From Lophius americanus (lineage: Eukaryota; Chordata; Actinopteri; Lophiiformes; Lophiidae): a DNA stretch of 64,000 nt. Location of the stretch: positions 6,115,001 through 6,179,000 of the forward strand of contig JBBDHG010000028.1 of the NCBI GenBank assembly GCA_037951165.1. Direction: 5' to 3'. The position numbers and the translations under genes were made by a program. Shown in pieces: positions 35,143-45,885 of the stretch (position 1 is its first letter; each line of letters begins with the position of its first letter). The notes under the pieces are model-generated. The model was given only the letters and a program-made list of their open reading frames with translations, was not told the origin of the DNA and did no database searches.

Positions 35143-35235
35143 CTTTTTCCACCAAACTGTAAACGAAGAGAAGAGGAGGAAGGCGGAAGGATCTTCAGTT
35201 CAGAGTGTCAGAATAATTCAGACGCAGGTAGCCGG
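35143..35235 (-). other. idh1: idh1 noncoding first exon (inferred)
   Basis: On the minus strand a GC- and pyrimidine-rich leader ('gatccttccgccttcctcct') ends in GTGGAAAAAG|gtatgt, a strong donor, directly downstream of a promoter-like block. The 8-nt leader left in the ATG exon requires such an upstream exon. The transcription start is not defined by sequence alone. Confidence 0.6.
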
Positions 35236-35239
35236 CTTC

Positions 35240-35405
35240 CACTTCCACAAAAATCTGACAAGTAGCCAATCAAAGAAGACAGCGGAACCTACCCGCCAAT
35301 CAATTAAGCACACACAGTGGAGGCGTGGCTTTACGGGGCGGTATCTGCAAACATCGATCCTTGATTGGTCCGACGTGAATGGCGCTTTTCCGCCACGTAG
35401 AGGTA
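35240..35405. promoter_or_regulatory. idh1 promoter region, possibly bidirectional
   Basis: This locally GC-rich stretch has three CCAAT boxes: plus strand 'agccaatcaaag' (~35263) and 'cgccaatcaatt' (~35295), and minus strand 'accaatcaag' (~35365). It also has a GC box (CCGCCCC on minus, ~35337). No TATA box is placed for either direction. A strong plus-strand donor (GTAGAG|gtaagg, ~35402) hints at divergent transcription, but I could not tie it to a gene. Confidence 0.55.
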
Positions 35406-36866
35406 AGGAGCCTTCTCATTTAAATAGATCTCTGAATCATTGATAAAACAGTAATTATTTACAAAATCGTTGCATCAGGGTTGGAGTCGATGACTTTAAC
35501 ATCTTCATGTTTGTATGCTTCTTTTATCAAACGGTTGATAAATAAATATACTTACATACAAAACGTGCAACCATTGGCCATACATTTTAACCACCTGTAT
35601 AGAGTCATCAATAGCCCTGAGGCTTTCTGCACTGATTCCAGGGGCGGTTTTAGCTTTTGTGGATCCCTGGAAGAACCCTGGACGAATACCCCAAGCAAAG
35701 ATGCCGTCTCCCATTGCTAAATCTGCTACTGTCTGAGTCTGATTATTTACTACAATAGTATACATTACATTGTTTCAACCTGCCATAACATTTAAACCAC
35801 GACATAATATTGTCTCAGTACAGTGACCGACAGGTGTAAATGCACGACAACTCAAGGAAGCAAATGAAAATTAATAAGTAAAAGCAAATAAAGAAAAAAT
35901 CTTAATCAATTTGCAACACAGGAGCGCTTCCAAACCCACAACACATTAAGAAAAAACGATGAGCAAAAGCCACAAAACAACGGAAGCGTATGCAAAGTAC
36001 ACCTAAAAGGGACACACTTTTTCAATTCTAAAATTCTAAAACCCTAAATTATATAGTTTATACGCAAATCATAGTTGTATAAATGTTGAAATAAATCACC
36101 CAACTGAGCTTCCACAGGAAAGTAAACAACAAAGACTTAACAATATGACATGACAGGAGCTAAACTTTCCAAATAATATAAAATAAAATAAATCGGGAAC
36201 TAAACTCCAGCAATAGAACCATAAAATGTTATTGTACATCTTTGTATATTATGTTAAATTTGTTGTGTTTGAAAAGTTTGCTGCTGCGTCGGTCAGGTCT
36301 CTCTTGTAAAATAGATTTTTAATCTCAATGAGAGTTCCTGATTAAATAACAATGAAATAAAATAAAGCCACCAGTGGGAATTCAACATGTTTTCTTTATT
36401 TTTTTCTTTTTAAATCATATTTAAATAATTCATCATGCAATAGAGGCACAAAGACTCCACTCGTGCATCTGCGATGAAATAAGGCAGATGTTTTTACTAC
36501 AGCTTTATAAGAAGTTCCACTAAAGAACCAGACGATGGCAGAATCTTACCACACAATGTGGACTGAGCATCTTTGTCCAGCAGCAGGGAACCATGTGCTC
36601 CTGAGGCGAGGAGGAGGAGAGTTCATCACTCCATTGTTTATTTGTGTTCCTCTCCTCCCTTAATGCCAATAACAATCAAATCAGGACTCTAATTTCCATT
36701 TGAGTACTAACTTGGTAACCTAACAGCTGAAGACACCATCCGCACACAGAGAGATGGAGAGGACACCTCCTTTGTCTCCAACCGACACCTGAAAAGAGTC
36801 ATGTGACCCCGCATCTGCTCTCAATGCAGGATAACCACGCAACGAGAGAAAAGAGGAGAGGGATGG

Positions 36867-36868
<2 letters not shown>
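35406..36868. other. intergenic region between idh1 and the KCNH exon
   Basis: The pieces 35570-35600 ('ccatacattttaaccacctg') and 35780-35820 ('cctgccataacatttaaacc') resemble Tc1-like termini in inverted relation. The rest (35830-36700) is AT-rich with no named feature. The minus-strand frame at 35505-35765 is uninterrupted for 86 codons but shows no domain. Confidence 0.5.
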
Positions 36869-36899
<31 letters not shown>

Positions 36900-36902
36900 A
36901 GG
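36869..36902. repeat. (GA)n microsatellite
   Basis: This is a short GA array within purine-rich sequence upstream of the CpG-rich leader. Confidence 0.9.
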
Positions 36903-37268
36903 CTGAGGAGGAGCTTGTTGCGATAAGATTCTCTCCACACACCATCAGCATCACAAACTTGCAGCTTCTCCATCCTTCTCCTCTCTCTCGTGCACCTGCT
37001 TCTCTCAACACGCACACGAGCGTGTTTTTCTTCCTGGAAGGTGCACAGGTGCATCCCACGGCTCCGACTCGCTCTGCGCTGAGTTGATTATGGTCACAAC
37101 CCCCACGGTGCCAAGGTGGAGCCACCGCGCGTTTCTCGGATCGGTGCGCTTCTCCAGGGGCTGGGATGCGCACCGGGCACCTCTCGGTTCTTGCCAAGTT
37201 TCGGGTCTGAACAGGAGTCAAGTGCCGGGGGGCGCCTCGGCAGGAGGAGCCAGTCGACCCGTAGCAGG
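36903..37268 (+). promoter_or_regulatory. CpG-rich promoter/5' leader of the KCNH gene (inferred)
   Basis: CpG dinucleotides are dense from about 37050 to 37380, unlike the AT-rich flanks. The region leads directly into the start codon at 37269. The frame upstream of that ATG stays open to about 37116, but I saw no in-frame ATG. The family's conserved N-terminus begins at MPVM, so 37269 is chosen. Confidence 0.6.
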
Positions 37269-37344
37269 ATGCCGGTGATGAGAGGGCTGCTGGCCCCGCA
37301 GAACACCTTCCTGGACACCATCGCCACGCGCTTCGATGGCACGC
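37269..37344 (+). CDS. ELK-type KCNH voltage-gated potassium channel, first coding exon
   Basis: The exon encodes MPVMRGLLAPQNTFLDTIAT followed by RFDGT and one base of the next codon, then the donor C|gtgagt (phase 1). This is the N-terminal cap in front of the PAS domain of EAG-superfamily channels. The LAPQNTFLDTIATRFDGT form is specific to the ELK subfamily (KCNH3, KCNH4, KCNH8) as against ERG or EAG. The split codon begins with C, fitting the H of the expected 'HSNF' in exon 2. Residue 5 is Arg as in KCNH3, while residue 3 is Val as in KCNH4/KCNH8, so I do not choose a paralogue. No later exon was found in the window; the first intron of such genes can be very long. Confidence 0.92.
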
Positions 37345-38830
37345 GTGAGTAGCGCGAGCGTTCTGATCCTTTTACGCACCAAATAGCTGGAACACGGTCA
37401 ATCATTTCATAAGCCGAACTTTTTTCATGAATGTTACATTTCTGAATTATGATTTCAGCAAAGTACACTGAAAAAATGGATTCTGCACCCATCTCTCTGT
37501 TAAATATTTAAATATGGTTTATTCTAAAATATCCCAATTCTAACCCATAGGTAACCATGGTGACACAAGTGTCACAGAGCCAGTTAAATGCTATGAAATT
37601 TTCATCATACTGCTTTATATTTTATTTATTTTAACTCAAAGTGTTCAAAGTGTTTTCAGCTCGTTTTTTGTTTCTTAATTTAAAGATAAGTACATTTAAC
37701 AATTCTAATGCCTTACTAGCACACCAGGAATGACACAAAATATGATATAACCACATGTTTTAAACAATTTGATACAAAAACAACAAAGCTTTATTGATAT
37801 TATTGAGTTTTGTGTTGCTAAACCTAATTAGTAAAGTTGCAATTTTGATAAATGTTGTGGAATTGTGAATAAAACAAGGGAATTCTGTGTTTCGTACTAA
37901 AGAAGAAGAAGCAAAGAAGACTGTCACTCAGATTTATTTTCAAATGATGAAAAACATGCCTGATATAAAATTACTGATAAGGGAAAGCATTTCAAAAATA
38001 ATTAACGAAAGGTAATCTATTTGGTCTTTTTTATATTGCCCACAATTTTCCTATAATTAGAGCAGCTCTGTGTTCTTATGGGTTAAAACATTTTTCCTTC
38101 ATTTAAATCAGTTTGTTTTTCTTAATTTAATTAGAAATATTAATGTTCAATTAAATTCCCTCACAATTGTTTCAGGTAGTTGTTTTTTTTTAAAATTTAT
38201 TTATTCATTTTGGGTAGAAGCCTGGCAGCATGGTGGTAAACTTTGAGATTGGTTTCATTCAATTTAAATACTTAAACCCAATTCAGTTTATATAAATGTG
38301 TAATAGACTCACTCTAGTGTTTGATACTTCATATTAAAACTTGTTAAATCAACTAAATATTGAAACAACTTAGGAAGGAATCGCACAATAAAAACAATAA
38401 ATAAAGTATTACTTAAATTATTTTGTCTAGAACATAAGAAAAACCTTGAAATAAAGCCAAATAAATAGTATTTTCATAAATTCAATGTAACCAAATTTTA
38501 GACCTCAAGAGTTACATTTTTGTAATGCAAAAGGCTCGTTAGATTTTTTTCCCTGTACTATTATACACCATTCCGTAAATAGTTTTATTATAATAATTAC
38601 AGTCAAAAAATGCAAAAATAAGTCAATTAATTAAACCAAAAATAGTTTTTAATATTGCTATTTTAAATTCCTCTGTTAACTGTAAAGAACAAATGCGATC
38701 ATGTTGACTGTCAGTGGAAAGTTTGACACAAATATTACTGGTTGAAAAAACACATAAGAAGTGAAAAAAAAGAAAACAAAGCCTACAACGACTAAGTTCA
38801 ATTTCACATACAATGCTATTTATTTCTGTC
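37345..38830 (+). other. KCNH first intron, AT-rich (inferred)
   Basis: Very AT-rich sequence follows the exon. I recognise no coding or repeat feature up to 38830. Confidence 0.55.
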
Positions 38831-38834
38831 TTGG

Positions 38835-38955
38835 GGCAGCTGTCCACCAGCTGGAAGGTTAGTGGTTCGATGCCCGGACTGCCACTGCAGGTCAATTGGA
38901 AAAGAATTTCACTCTATTGTACGGTGTATGACTGTATGTGATCAATAAATTACAT
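38835..38955 (+). repeat. SINE-like repeat fragment with B-box-like motif
   Basis: The words 'aaggttagtggttcgatgcc' (B-box-like GGTTCGATGCC) and 'gaaaagaatttcactctatt' place this as a piece of the family at 665-985, in the opposite orientation. Confidence 0.55.
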
Positions 38956-41015
38956 TACTTATTTAACGATGACCAAAAATGGGTTTGTGATTAATTAAGT
39001 GATGAATGCAAAAAAACTTGACTGACTGAAAAAATAGTCCGGAAGGGGAACGTCAATGCAAACAGTTTGAGAGCTGCTGGATCAGAGGACACAATGTGCT
39101 CCTGTCTGCAGGAGAAGAGGTCTGCTTTGAGAAGCAGTGGAGACAGAGATGAATGCATCAGTTGATCCGCTGCTATTCTAATGATGGACGTATTGCGATG
39201 AGCATGATGGATGCAAATGATTTGAGATGTTTCTTCAAGGCCCGCTATAACTGCTGCAGGAGCTTTATTTCGGAGTCTGCCTCAGTCTTTTTTTGTACGG
39301 TCTACACAAGCACTCGTGTCTTTATCAGCTAAACACAGATCCTGTTTGATTCTAGCAGTGAGCATGATGCTGAGGAGAGTGATGCTGAAGAGGGCGATGC
39401 AGGGTTTAGTGGTTGGCGAGGGTATCTTGTGAACAGATGCACTGAGCAGTCCGTGTGTGTTTGAGCCCATGCAGGGAGGTTGGTGGGCGAGAAATAATAT
39501 TATTTTTTCCCGTGCTTCTTTGATTATTGGTAGATTTTGTGGGGGTCTTCAGAAGAGGAGAATCAGAGTCTCCCATAAGCCAGTTATGTGTGACAACATT
39601 ATAGAGAAGATTACTGGACCATCAGCAAGCAAGTTGCTCAAAGGCAGATCCTGATCTCACTCAAGTCCTTTCTTTTCCTCTCCTCTCTCTTTTATCTCCT
39701 TTTGTGTCCTTTCCATTCCTCCCCTACCATTTGATCAGGATCATTCAGAGGAAATCCTTGTGCATACATATGCAGTAGTAGTGTGCACACTCATTCATCC
39801 ATGCCCTCACAGATGCTGATACACTCATCAGAGTGCTGATGTAAATCTCGTTACGTTCCGTGCGTTGTAGATCAACCTTGTTGGTGAGAGGTAGTGATGT
39901 GAACACAGCTCTTCCTCTGCGAGGGTCTTTAACACAGACCTGGCTTTTATCGAGGTGCCGATAATTACATATGTCTTGCTGCACATGTGCACTCATTGTA
40001 ATTAACTTACATAGATGTCAAGAATTAATCGCAGCTTTTGGTGTAGGGGGAGGAGATCTGGTTGTTAGGGAAGCAGGATCGTGTGAGTGTGGCGGGGGGT
40101 TTGGGGGCGTATGAAGAAGTCTGTATGTAAATCCATCCCAGATGAGGCTGTCGCAAACATCTAGCAATGGGTTTTTAAATGGTTTTGACATCAGATCCTC
40201 GTTGAGGCTCCTTCAATTAGACTGGAGGAGAAGGTCTGCTGTGTGGAAGATTCCATACACACTGCTGTGTGTGTGTATGCCTTTGCGAGAAGGCTTTTTG
40301 TTATGACGTGAATGAGAGTGGGGCCATGATTACCTTAAAAAGCCACTATCTCTGCCGGAACAAAACCCCAAATCCATTAATTTCATGATGGAAAGGACCA
40401 TTAGCAGCTTTGTTGTTTTCTGTTTCTCAGTGGACGGAATATCCACCAGCCAAACAAATCAGAATACAATGTCTCTTCTCAGCAGGCAGGTGTTATGTCT
40501 GCTCCTTTGTATGGTTTATTGTCCATTTTACTCTCAATTATCTGAACAGTGTTTCAATCAGGAGAGAAAGTGGACGAAGTTGAAGATAATGAGATTGAAT
40601 TGGAATCCAATCACAATCTCATGGAGTCCAGTCACTGGTGGTGGTGGTGACTGATGACTCTGTTCACACTAGGGGTGGAATTCCATTCCAAGATGCACGA
40701 TATGATTTTATCATGATATTAAGCATTTTTGCGATAACTGGAATGGAGCTGGTAATGCCAAAGTTGTGGGTCAGATCCCTTTAGGGCCAAGCAGAGCTGT
40801 GGACAGATGTAGATCAGCAAGTAAAGCTGCCGTCCTCCAACTGGAGGGTCAGAAGCTTAAAAAACCCAGACTGCCCCAGCATTCTATATGTTGTGGAGTT
40901 CTTAAGCAAGTCTTTCAACGCCAATTTGCTCCCAGACACCTCACAGGCTCCAGCCACTCCTCCTCAGGGATGGATCAAATGCTGAGAAATTATTTCATAA
41001 AGTTGTGCTGTTTGA
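38956..41015. other. unannotated sequence
   Basis: Nothing coding is recognised. The piece 40960-40985 ('gggatggatcaaatgctgag') resembles the end of a fish short interspersed repeat. Confidence 0.5.
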
Positions 41016-41019
41016 TAAC

Positions 41020-41395
41020 AGCGATGATAAAGAGCAAACATAATCAATCGACTCAAGGAGATCTATTTTGTATAAATCATATTTTACTCACTATGGGGAG
41101 CCTTTTGTTTTTGTCTTTTTTTGTTGCGAAATTACCTGTTTTTCGGACATAACTTCCAAACTGTTGGTCCGACTTCATCCCGATGTGCTGCATGTGAGAT
41201 CCATCTTGGAAAAAAAAATCATATTTAACTCAGATAGTTCATCATTTACACACTAGGGCCACTGTTTCCCGGACATAACTAACCGTGGTGGAATCTTGCT
41301 CAAAACTTGTGCATATGAATCGACTCTAGGAGCTCAATCTTGTATAGATCATATTTTATAATAATAGTTCATAAGTTAGTCACTAGGAGAGTTTG
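41020..41395 (+). repeat. internally repetitive interspersed element
   Basis: Three diverged units of roughly 110-130 bp follow each other. Each runs from 'cggacataact' through 'gaatcgactc.aggagatct' and 'atcatattttactcac' to 'actaggg'. The unit matches copies at 6120-6560, 29550-29730, 55350-55560 and 56985-57180. Confidence 0.65.
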
Positions 41396-42394
41396 ATCCA
41401 GGCAGGACTATCACAGGTCTGTGTCTCATGGCAATGTCCAGACGGTCGCCCAGGAGAGACGGAGCTGAGATATAGAGATAGGAAGGAGAAAGATGAGAAA
41501 ACAGGAAGAAAGAGAGGGAAGAGAAAAAAGGGATAGAACAAAGAATTGAAGAGGAAAGCTGAACGGGGACTAAACACTCTGCCACCAGGTCAGACTGTGT
41601 GCTCAACCTCCCACATTTTCATGAGAGACAGAAAAAGAGAGTACATCGTCATTATTAGCGGCTCAGGTGGGGAATTTGTCATCCCCGCAATTCAGCGGTT
41701 CAATCCCTGTCGTCCAGATGTCATAGCGTCCGAGTTTTAATGTTTAAAGAGTTTTAAATAAAGAGTAAAAAACCAGTATTGAAATTTTTGCACAATAAAT
41801 GCACATTGAGGAAGAAAAACCCGAATGTCTGAGATCAGCTTTCTGTTGAGATGATCATTCTGTTGGCCCTCCTTCTTGCAGTTTAATAAAGAATGAGGAA
41901 AATGAGAAGGTACTCTCAGGCAGGTGGCCACTGCTGCAGACTTGTCTACATGATGAGTGGGACCGAGGCCATAAGCTGGTTAGGAACGAACCACCACCCA
42001 CTCAATTAATAGGACCAAATGACTGGTTCTGACCTACACAGCCTTCGTCTTTTTCTTCAAGCTCAGCAGTAGATGAACATTGATCGTCCTCAGAGGGTTC
42101 CTTCTCTCCTCCTTTCCATTTCCTCTAAACGGTAATTTTCACATATTAAGACATTTTAAATAATGATTTAACGGGGGCTCTTAATGAATCCTCTGATTGC
42201 CGAGTGAATCAACCAGCCACACCAAAATACAAATAGTGTCTGCAGAGTTCATGTATTCCCACCGCTTCCATTACCACATGGTCATTTACCATCGCAAAAC
42301 CATATCAAGTCATTCAGCACTATCATTATGACCAATAATGGGTGAATAAAGTAATATAGATTAACTTGTCGCCATGGTACCTATCGGTGGGCCA
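41396..42394. other. mostly unannotated sequence
   Basis: The piece 41655-41730 ('cggctcaggtgggg', 'gcggttcaatccctgtcgtc') looks like the tRNA-related head of the SINE-like family at 665-985. Purine-rich sequence lies at 41455-41565. Nothing else is recognised. Confidence 0.5.
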
Positions 42395-43062
42395 ACACCT
42401 TGAAACATGGTCAGGTGTGAGAATTTGAGAGACTTTGAAAAGGACCACACTGTAGAGTCTCCAGGAGTGCAGGTCTTGCAGGTGCTCCCCATCTGCAGTG
42501 GCCAGTACCTATCAAAGTTGTCTAAGGAACCATGACTGGTGAAGCTGTGAATCATGGGCACCCAAGGCTCATTGATGCATTTATCTTGAATTATGCATGC
42601 CACAAGCCTTCCTATCCAATGAAAATCCTTTGGTTTAATTGTGAAAGATGAGACTGTCGAGTTCTTTTAGCAGAAAAAAACCAATGTAATACAAACGACT
42701 TCCATGTTTCATTTACTGAACTTAATTATGTTGCATGTACCAAACCCAGTAATGTTGAATTTCCTAATCATGGTTATGTCAAACGTACTTAAAACAATCA
42801 TATAATCACAAAACCTTTTACTATTACATCGTTTTTAATTGTCAAAGATGCAACTATTTAGTTAGTTCAACAGAAAAATAACATCCTTATTCAATTTTTA
42901 AGGATGTCCTACAGAAGATCTTCTATAGCACAAACTGCTAGAAAGGCTCGTGATTGTTCTGAAAGAAAGGTGTCAGAACACACAATGACATCACAAGTGA
43001 CATCACAGAGCTGCTTGGAGGCAAAAAGGGACCTACACAATATTAGACAATAGGTTCTATTG
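42395..43062 (+). mobile_element. Tc1-like transposon copy, internally deleted
   Basis: The phrases 'caggtgctccccatctgcag', 'ccagtacctatcaaagttgt' and 'catgggcacccaaggctcat' (42475-42575) give the 5' transposase region. The words 'gaaaggtgtcagaacacaca' (42965) come next. The end 'gcaaaaagggacctacacaa' and 'tattagacaata' (43022-43055) is the 3' end of the same family. The catalytic middle is missing. Confidence 0.7.
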
Positions 43063-44470
43063 TTATGGCGATCCATATAGGATTACCCATGTCCCTCTAT
43101 CTGTCCATACATATGTATGTAACGAGGTTTGATACATCCACATTTCCTCCAACTCTGCTAAAAATTGATTTCATAATTGTTTCCATCATTTTACTTATTT
43201 TTTCATATTTTAATGAGCATTTTACATTTTTAAGTTTTAAATTTTCAAGTTTGCTCTTATTCAGTTTTTCAGTAACCCTGGAAACAAATCTTATATTTCT
43301 TATTTCATTCTGAAAAGTTTCTCCTATCTCTCTTTCTGATTTGTTAGACTGACTGTTTGAGGAACACAATAAATTGTAATCCTGTGGTAAACAGACTTTA
43401 TTTCTTTATAAAATCAGTCATTGTGCTTAAGCACAAATTACCGATCACAATCATTTACTTACCAAGAGATGATTTAAACTCAAGATGTTTCTCCTCCTTT
43501 TTCTTATGAGACTCCCCACTCAGTTTGTACCACAGAGATAATTTGCAACAGTCACAGAGAATCACACTATGATTAAATTCTGTCTCCATAACACCTCAAA
43601 TAATATCCCATCCCTCACTTTACTCTCATAACTCGCCCCCCACCCTCTATTCTATTAATTTAGTTTTTTGGGGTAGGCGAGAAGATGAGTGTGCACGGCT
43701 GCATGGACAGAGGCTGCCACCTCCTCTGTGGGTCTGTATTTGTGTACCAGTGTGCTTGTGAGCCTGTAGATGTTTGACAGCATAGATTAGCGCTGGAGCT
43801 CTCCAGCGACTCGGCCGTGTGTGTCCTTCCCCTGTGGTGTTTTGTGTTTAAATCCCTCCCCGGCTTCTCGTCAGACAGGAACTGATATAATGGTTGGCCT
43901 GATAATGGTCATAAAGTGCCTCAGTCACTTTATGGTATCAGGAAGCTTCACTCGTCATGTATTACACCAGACCCAACCACTAACGCTCGTTTCTATTCAG
44001 AACTTCATAAAAAACTGATGAAGCCCCTGATGTTTGACGCAAAGAAATACATTTCTTCTCGGATGGAGAGAAATATCCATGAGATGATGGAGAAGCTCAT
44101 TTTGTCCTATGGAACATAAAGATGAGAAAGTGTTGTGTCTTGTGTTAAAATGTATTAACAATATGTTAACTCTTGATGAAACATTCGGAAACTCTGAATT
44201 ACCTCAACAGCTACAGCAGTAGGGTAGTCCTACACATTACTACAGTAGTGACATGAGCAGTAATATATCAAAGTAAAACACTGAGGGGAACCGCTCTACT
44301 ACATGTTCAGTACTTTAACTTTGATACTACTGTGCAATTTGATTCACTTAAGTGAAGTTTTACTTGTATTGGAGTGGGGTATCAAAAGTGTGGTATCAGT
44401 ACTTATACTCAGATCTACATACTTTACTACAGTTTTGATAAAAAGATAAAATTAGTTTTTTTTTGTTTTG
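43063..44470. other. unannotated sequence
   Basis: An 82-codon plus frame and a 90-codon minus frame overlap at 43065-43369. Both are low-complexity (F/I/L- or K/N-rich) and unconvincing. Nothing else is recognised. Confidence 0.5.
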
Positions 44471-44474
44471 AAAA

Positions 44475-44520
44475 TGACATATGAATGTGTCAACAGTGAC
44501 ACATTCATATGTCACTGTTG
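44475..44520. repeat. overlapping inverted repeats
   Basis: A perfect 18-bp inverted repeat (44475-44492 / 44497-44514; arm tgacatatgaatgtgtca, 4-nt loop) overlaps a perfect 10-bp one (44491-44500 / 44511-44520; arm caacagtgac). The two hairpins exclude each other. Confidence 0.93.
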
Positions 44521-44629
44521 TGAAAGTGATCTTTGTGTAAACAGGTAAACAAAACAACAAAGTGGGGTTTTTTTTTCCATGAAATGGACAGTCAGGTGCT
44601 AGTGCATCACTCACCTAAGGAGGAGATGG

Positions 44630-45025
44630 TACCACGATGTACAGTGGGAAGAAGAAAAGCCTGGGGAGGCAGCTGATGTCCCCCCTAAATGGAAACTGTA
44701 TCCCCTAATGGTAGAAGCCTCTTCTTGCAGGATAATGTTCTCTTACATACTGCAGAAATGGTTCAGGAATGGTTTTAGGAACACAACAACCCGTTCAAGG
44801 TGTTGACCTGACCTCCAGATTCCCCAGATCTCGATCCAATCCAGCAACTATGGATCTCATTCATGGAGTCTCCCCCTCGCAACTTCCAGGACTTAAAGGA
44901 TCTGCAGTTAACGTCTTGGTACCAGAAACCAAAGAACACCTTCAGAGGTCTGCTGGAGTCCAGTCCTCCACAGAGCTGTTAAAACAGCTGTCCTACATGA
45001 TATTAGGTTTGTTGTTAGAATGTAG
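44630..45025 (+). mobile_element. Tc1-like transposon, 3' half
   Basis: The words 'ttcttgcaggataatgttct' (the QDN motif region), 'gcagaaatggttcaggaatg', 'caaggtgttgacctgacctc', 'ccccagatctcgatccaatc' (the SPDLDPI region) and 'cgcaacttccaggacttaaa' follow in transposase order. The end is 'tcctacatgatattaggttt'. Same family as 42395-43062 but a separate copy, since both have a 3' end. Stops are present. Confidence 0.82.
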
Positions 45026-45512
45026 TGGCTGGTAAGAATCAGGTATACTATTGCTGTATATACAACAGAAATAAACTGCATGAGCCTCGGGACAGATGCA
45101 GTCTCAGGTCTTCTCAGAACAACCTGCTGTCTAACCTAACTCATTAGTGTATATACAAGTGTCGAATGATAAATAGCCATTATATCATAACCAACTGCCT
45201 TACATTTTGTAGGTTCTCCTTTTTCCACCAAGAAACAGCTCTGCTATATAAATATCATATATTTCTAAGGACGGACAGACAAACACATTACCATCTGACT
45301 TTGATCATTTTCTCCCGTGACATGGAGTGGATTCATTAACTACATACCAGATATGATACTTTGTGCCAAAGTATTGACATTGGCTTCAAATAAATCTCAA
45401 ATGTTCGGTGGACCCCGTCTTTTTGTCTAGAAGCTGAGTCAACATCAATAGCTACTTCTGTATGTGAGAGATTACTTCATCTTTAAGATCAAACGGTTTT
45501 CTAAATGAATAG
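45026..45512. other. unannotated sequence
   Basis: I recognise no gene or repeat here. Confidence 0.5.
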
Positions 45513-45546
45513 TAGTAATAATAATAATACATTTAATTTATAGTCT
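45513..45546 (-). mobile_element. L2-type LINE tail remnant
   Basis: The words 'aataataataatacatttaa' and 'tttatag' are the extreme 3' end (in complement) of the L2 family at 29849 and 47935. Confidence 0.55.
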
Positions 45547-45599
45547 ATTGATCAACGGTTGTAGTGTGTGCATACAGCTCTCCGTAGTGGACACATGTG

Positions 45600-45885
45600 G
45601 TATTTTAATATCCCTCTCTGGGTTCAAAATCCCATTTTTGTCCCATTTTGGGTCCGTTGTCTTTCCAACTGGTCCAAAAGGAGAGTCCTCCTGGTGATAT
45701 ACCCACAAAAAACGCGTAGAATAACATGAACTTTGTGGTATTTCTATCAAATTTGACGCAGCAGTTATCAAAGAGTTTCTGAGCAACATCACTGGTTGTT
45801 TGTTTCATGGCGTTACCGTAATATAATAATGTACAGTGTACTGACGCTGAAAATAAATGTCCATTTCCGGTCCATAGACACCAAG
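45600..45885 (-). repeat. repeat-derived open frame (97 codons)
   Basis: A minus-strand frame includes SDVAQKLFDNCCVKFDRNTT and ends in WDFEPREGY. Nucleotides 45700-45790 are similar in complement to 26525-26610, in an idh1 intron: 'gctcagaaactctttg', 'aatttgatagaaa'. This points to a dispersed repeat rather than a gene. Family unknown. Confidence 0.45.

Noticed and set aside
37116..37268. In-frame upstream extension of the KCNH exon
   Set aside because: The frame is open but I saw no in-frame ATG, and ELK proteins start at the MPVM/MPAM position. The extension is leader sequence.
36799..37492. Long minus-strand frames (132 and 140 codons) opposite the KCNH exon
   Set aside because: They are antisense shadows in the CpG-rich leader. 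The plus-strand exon is clearly the conserved one.
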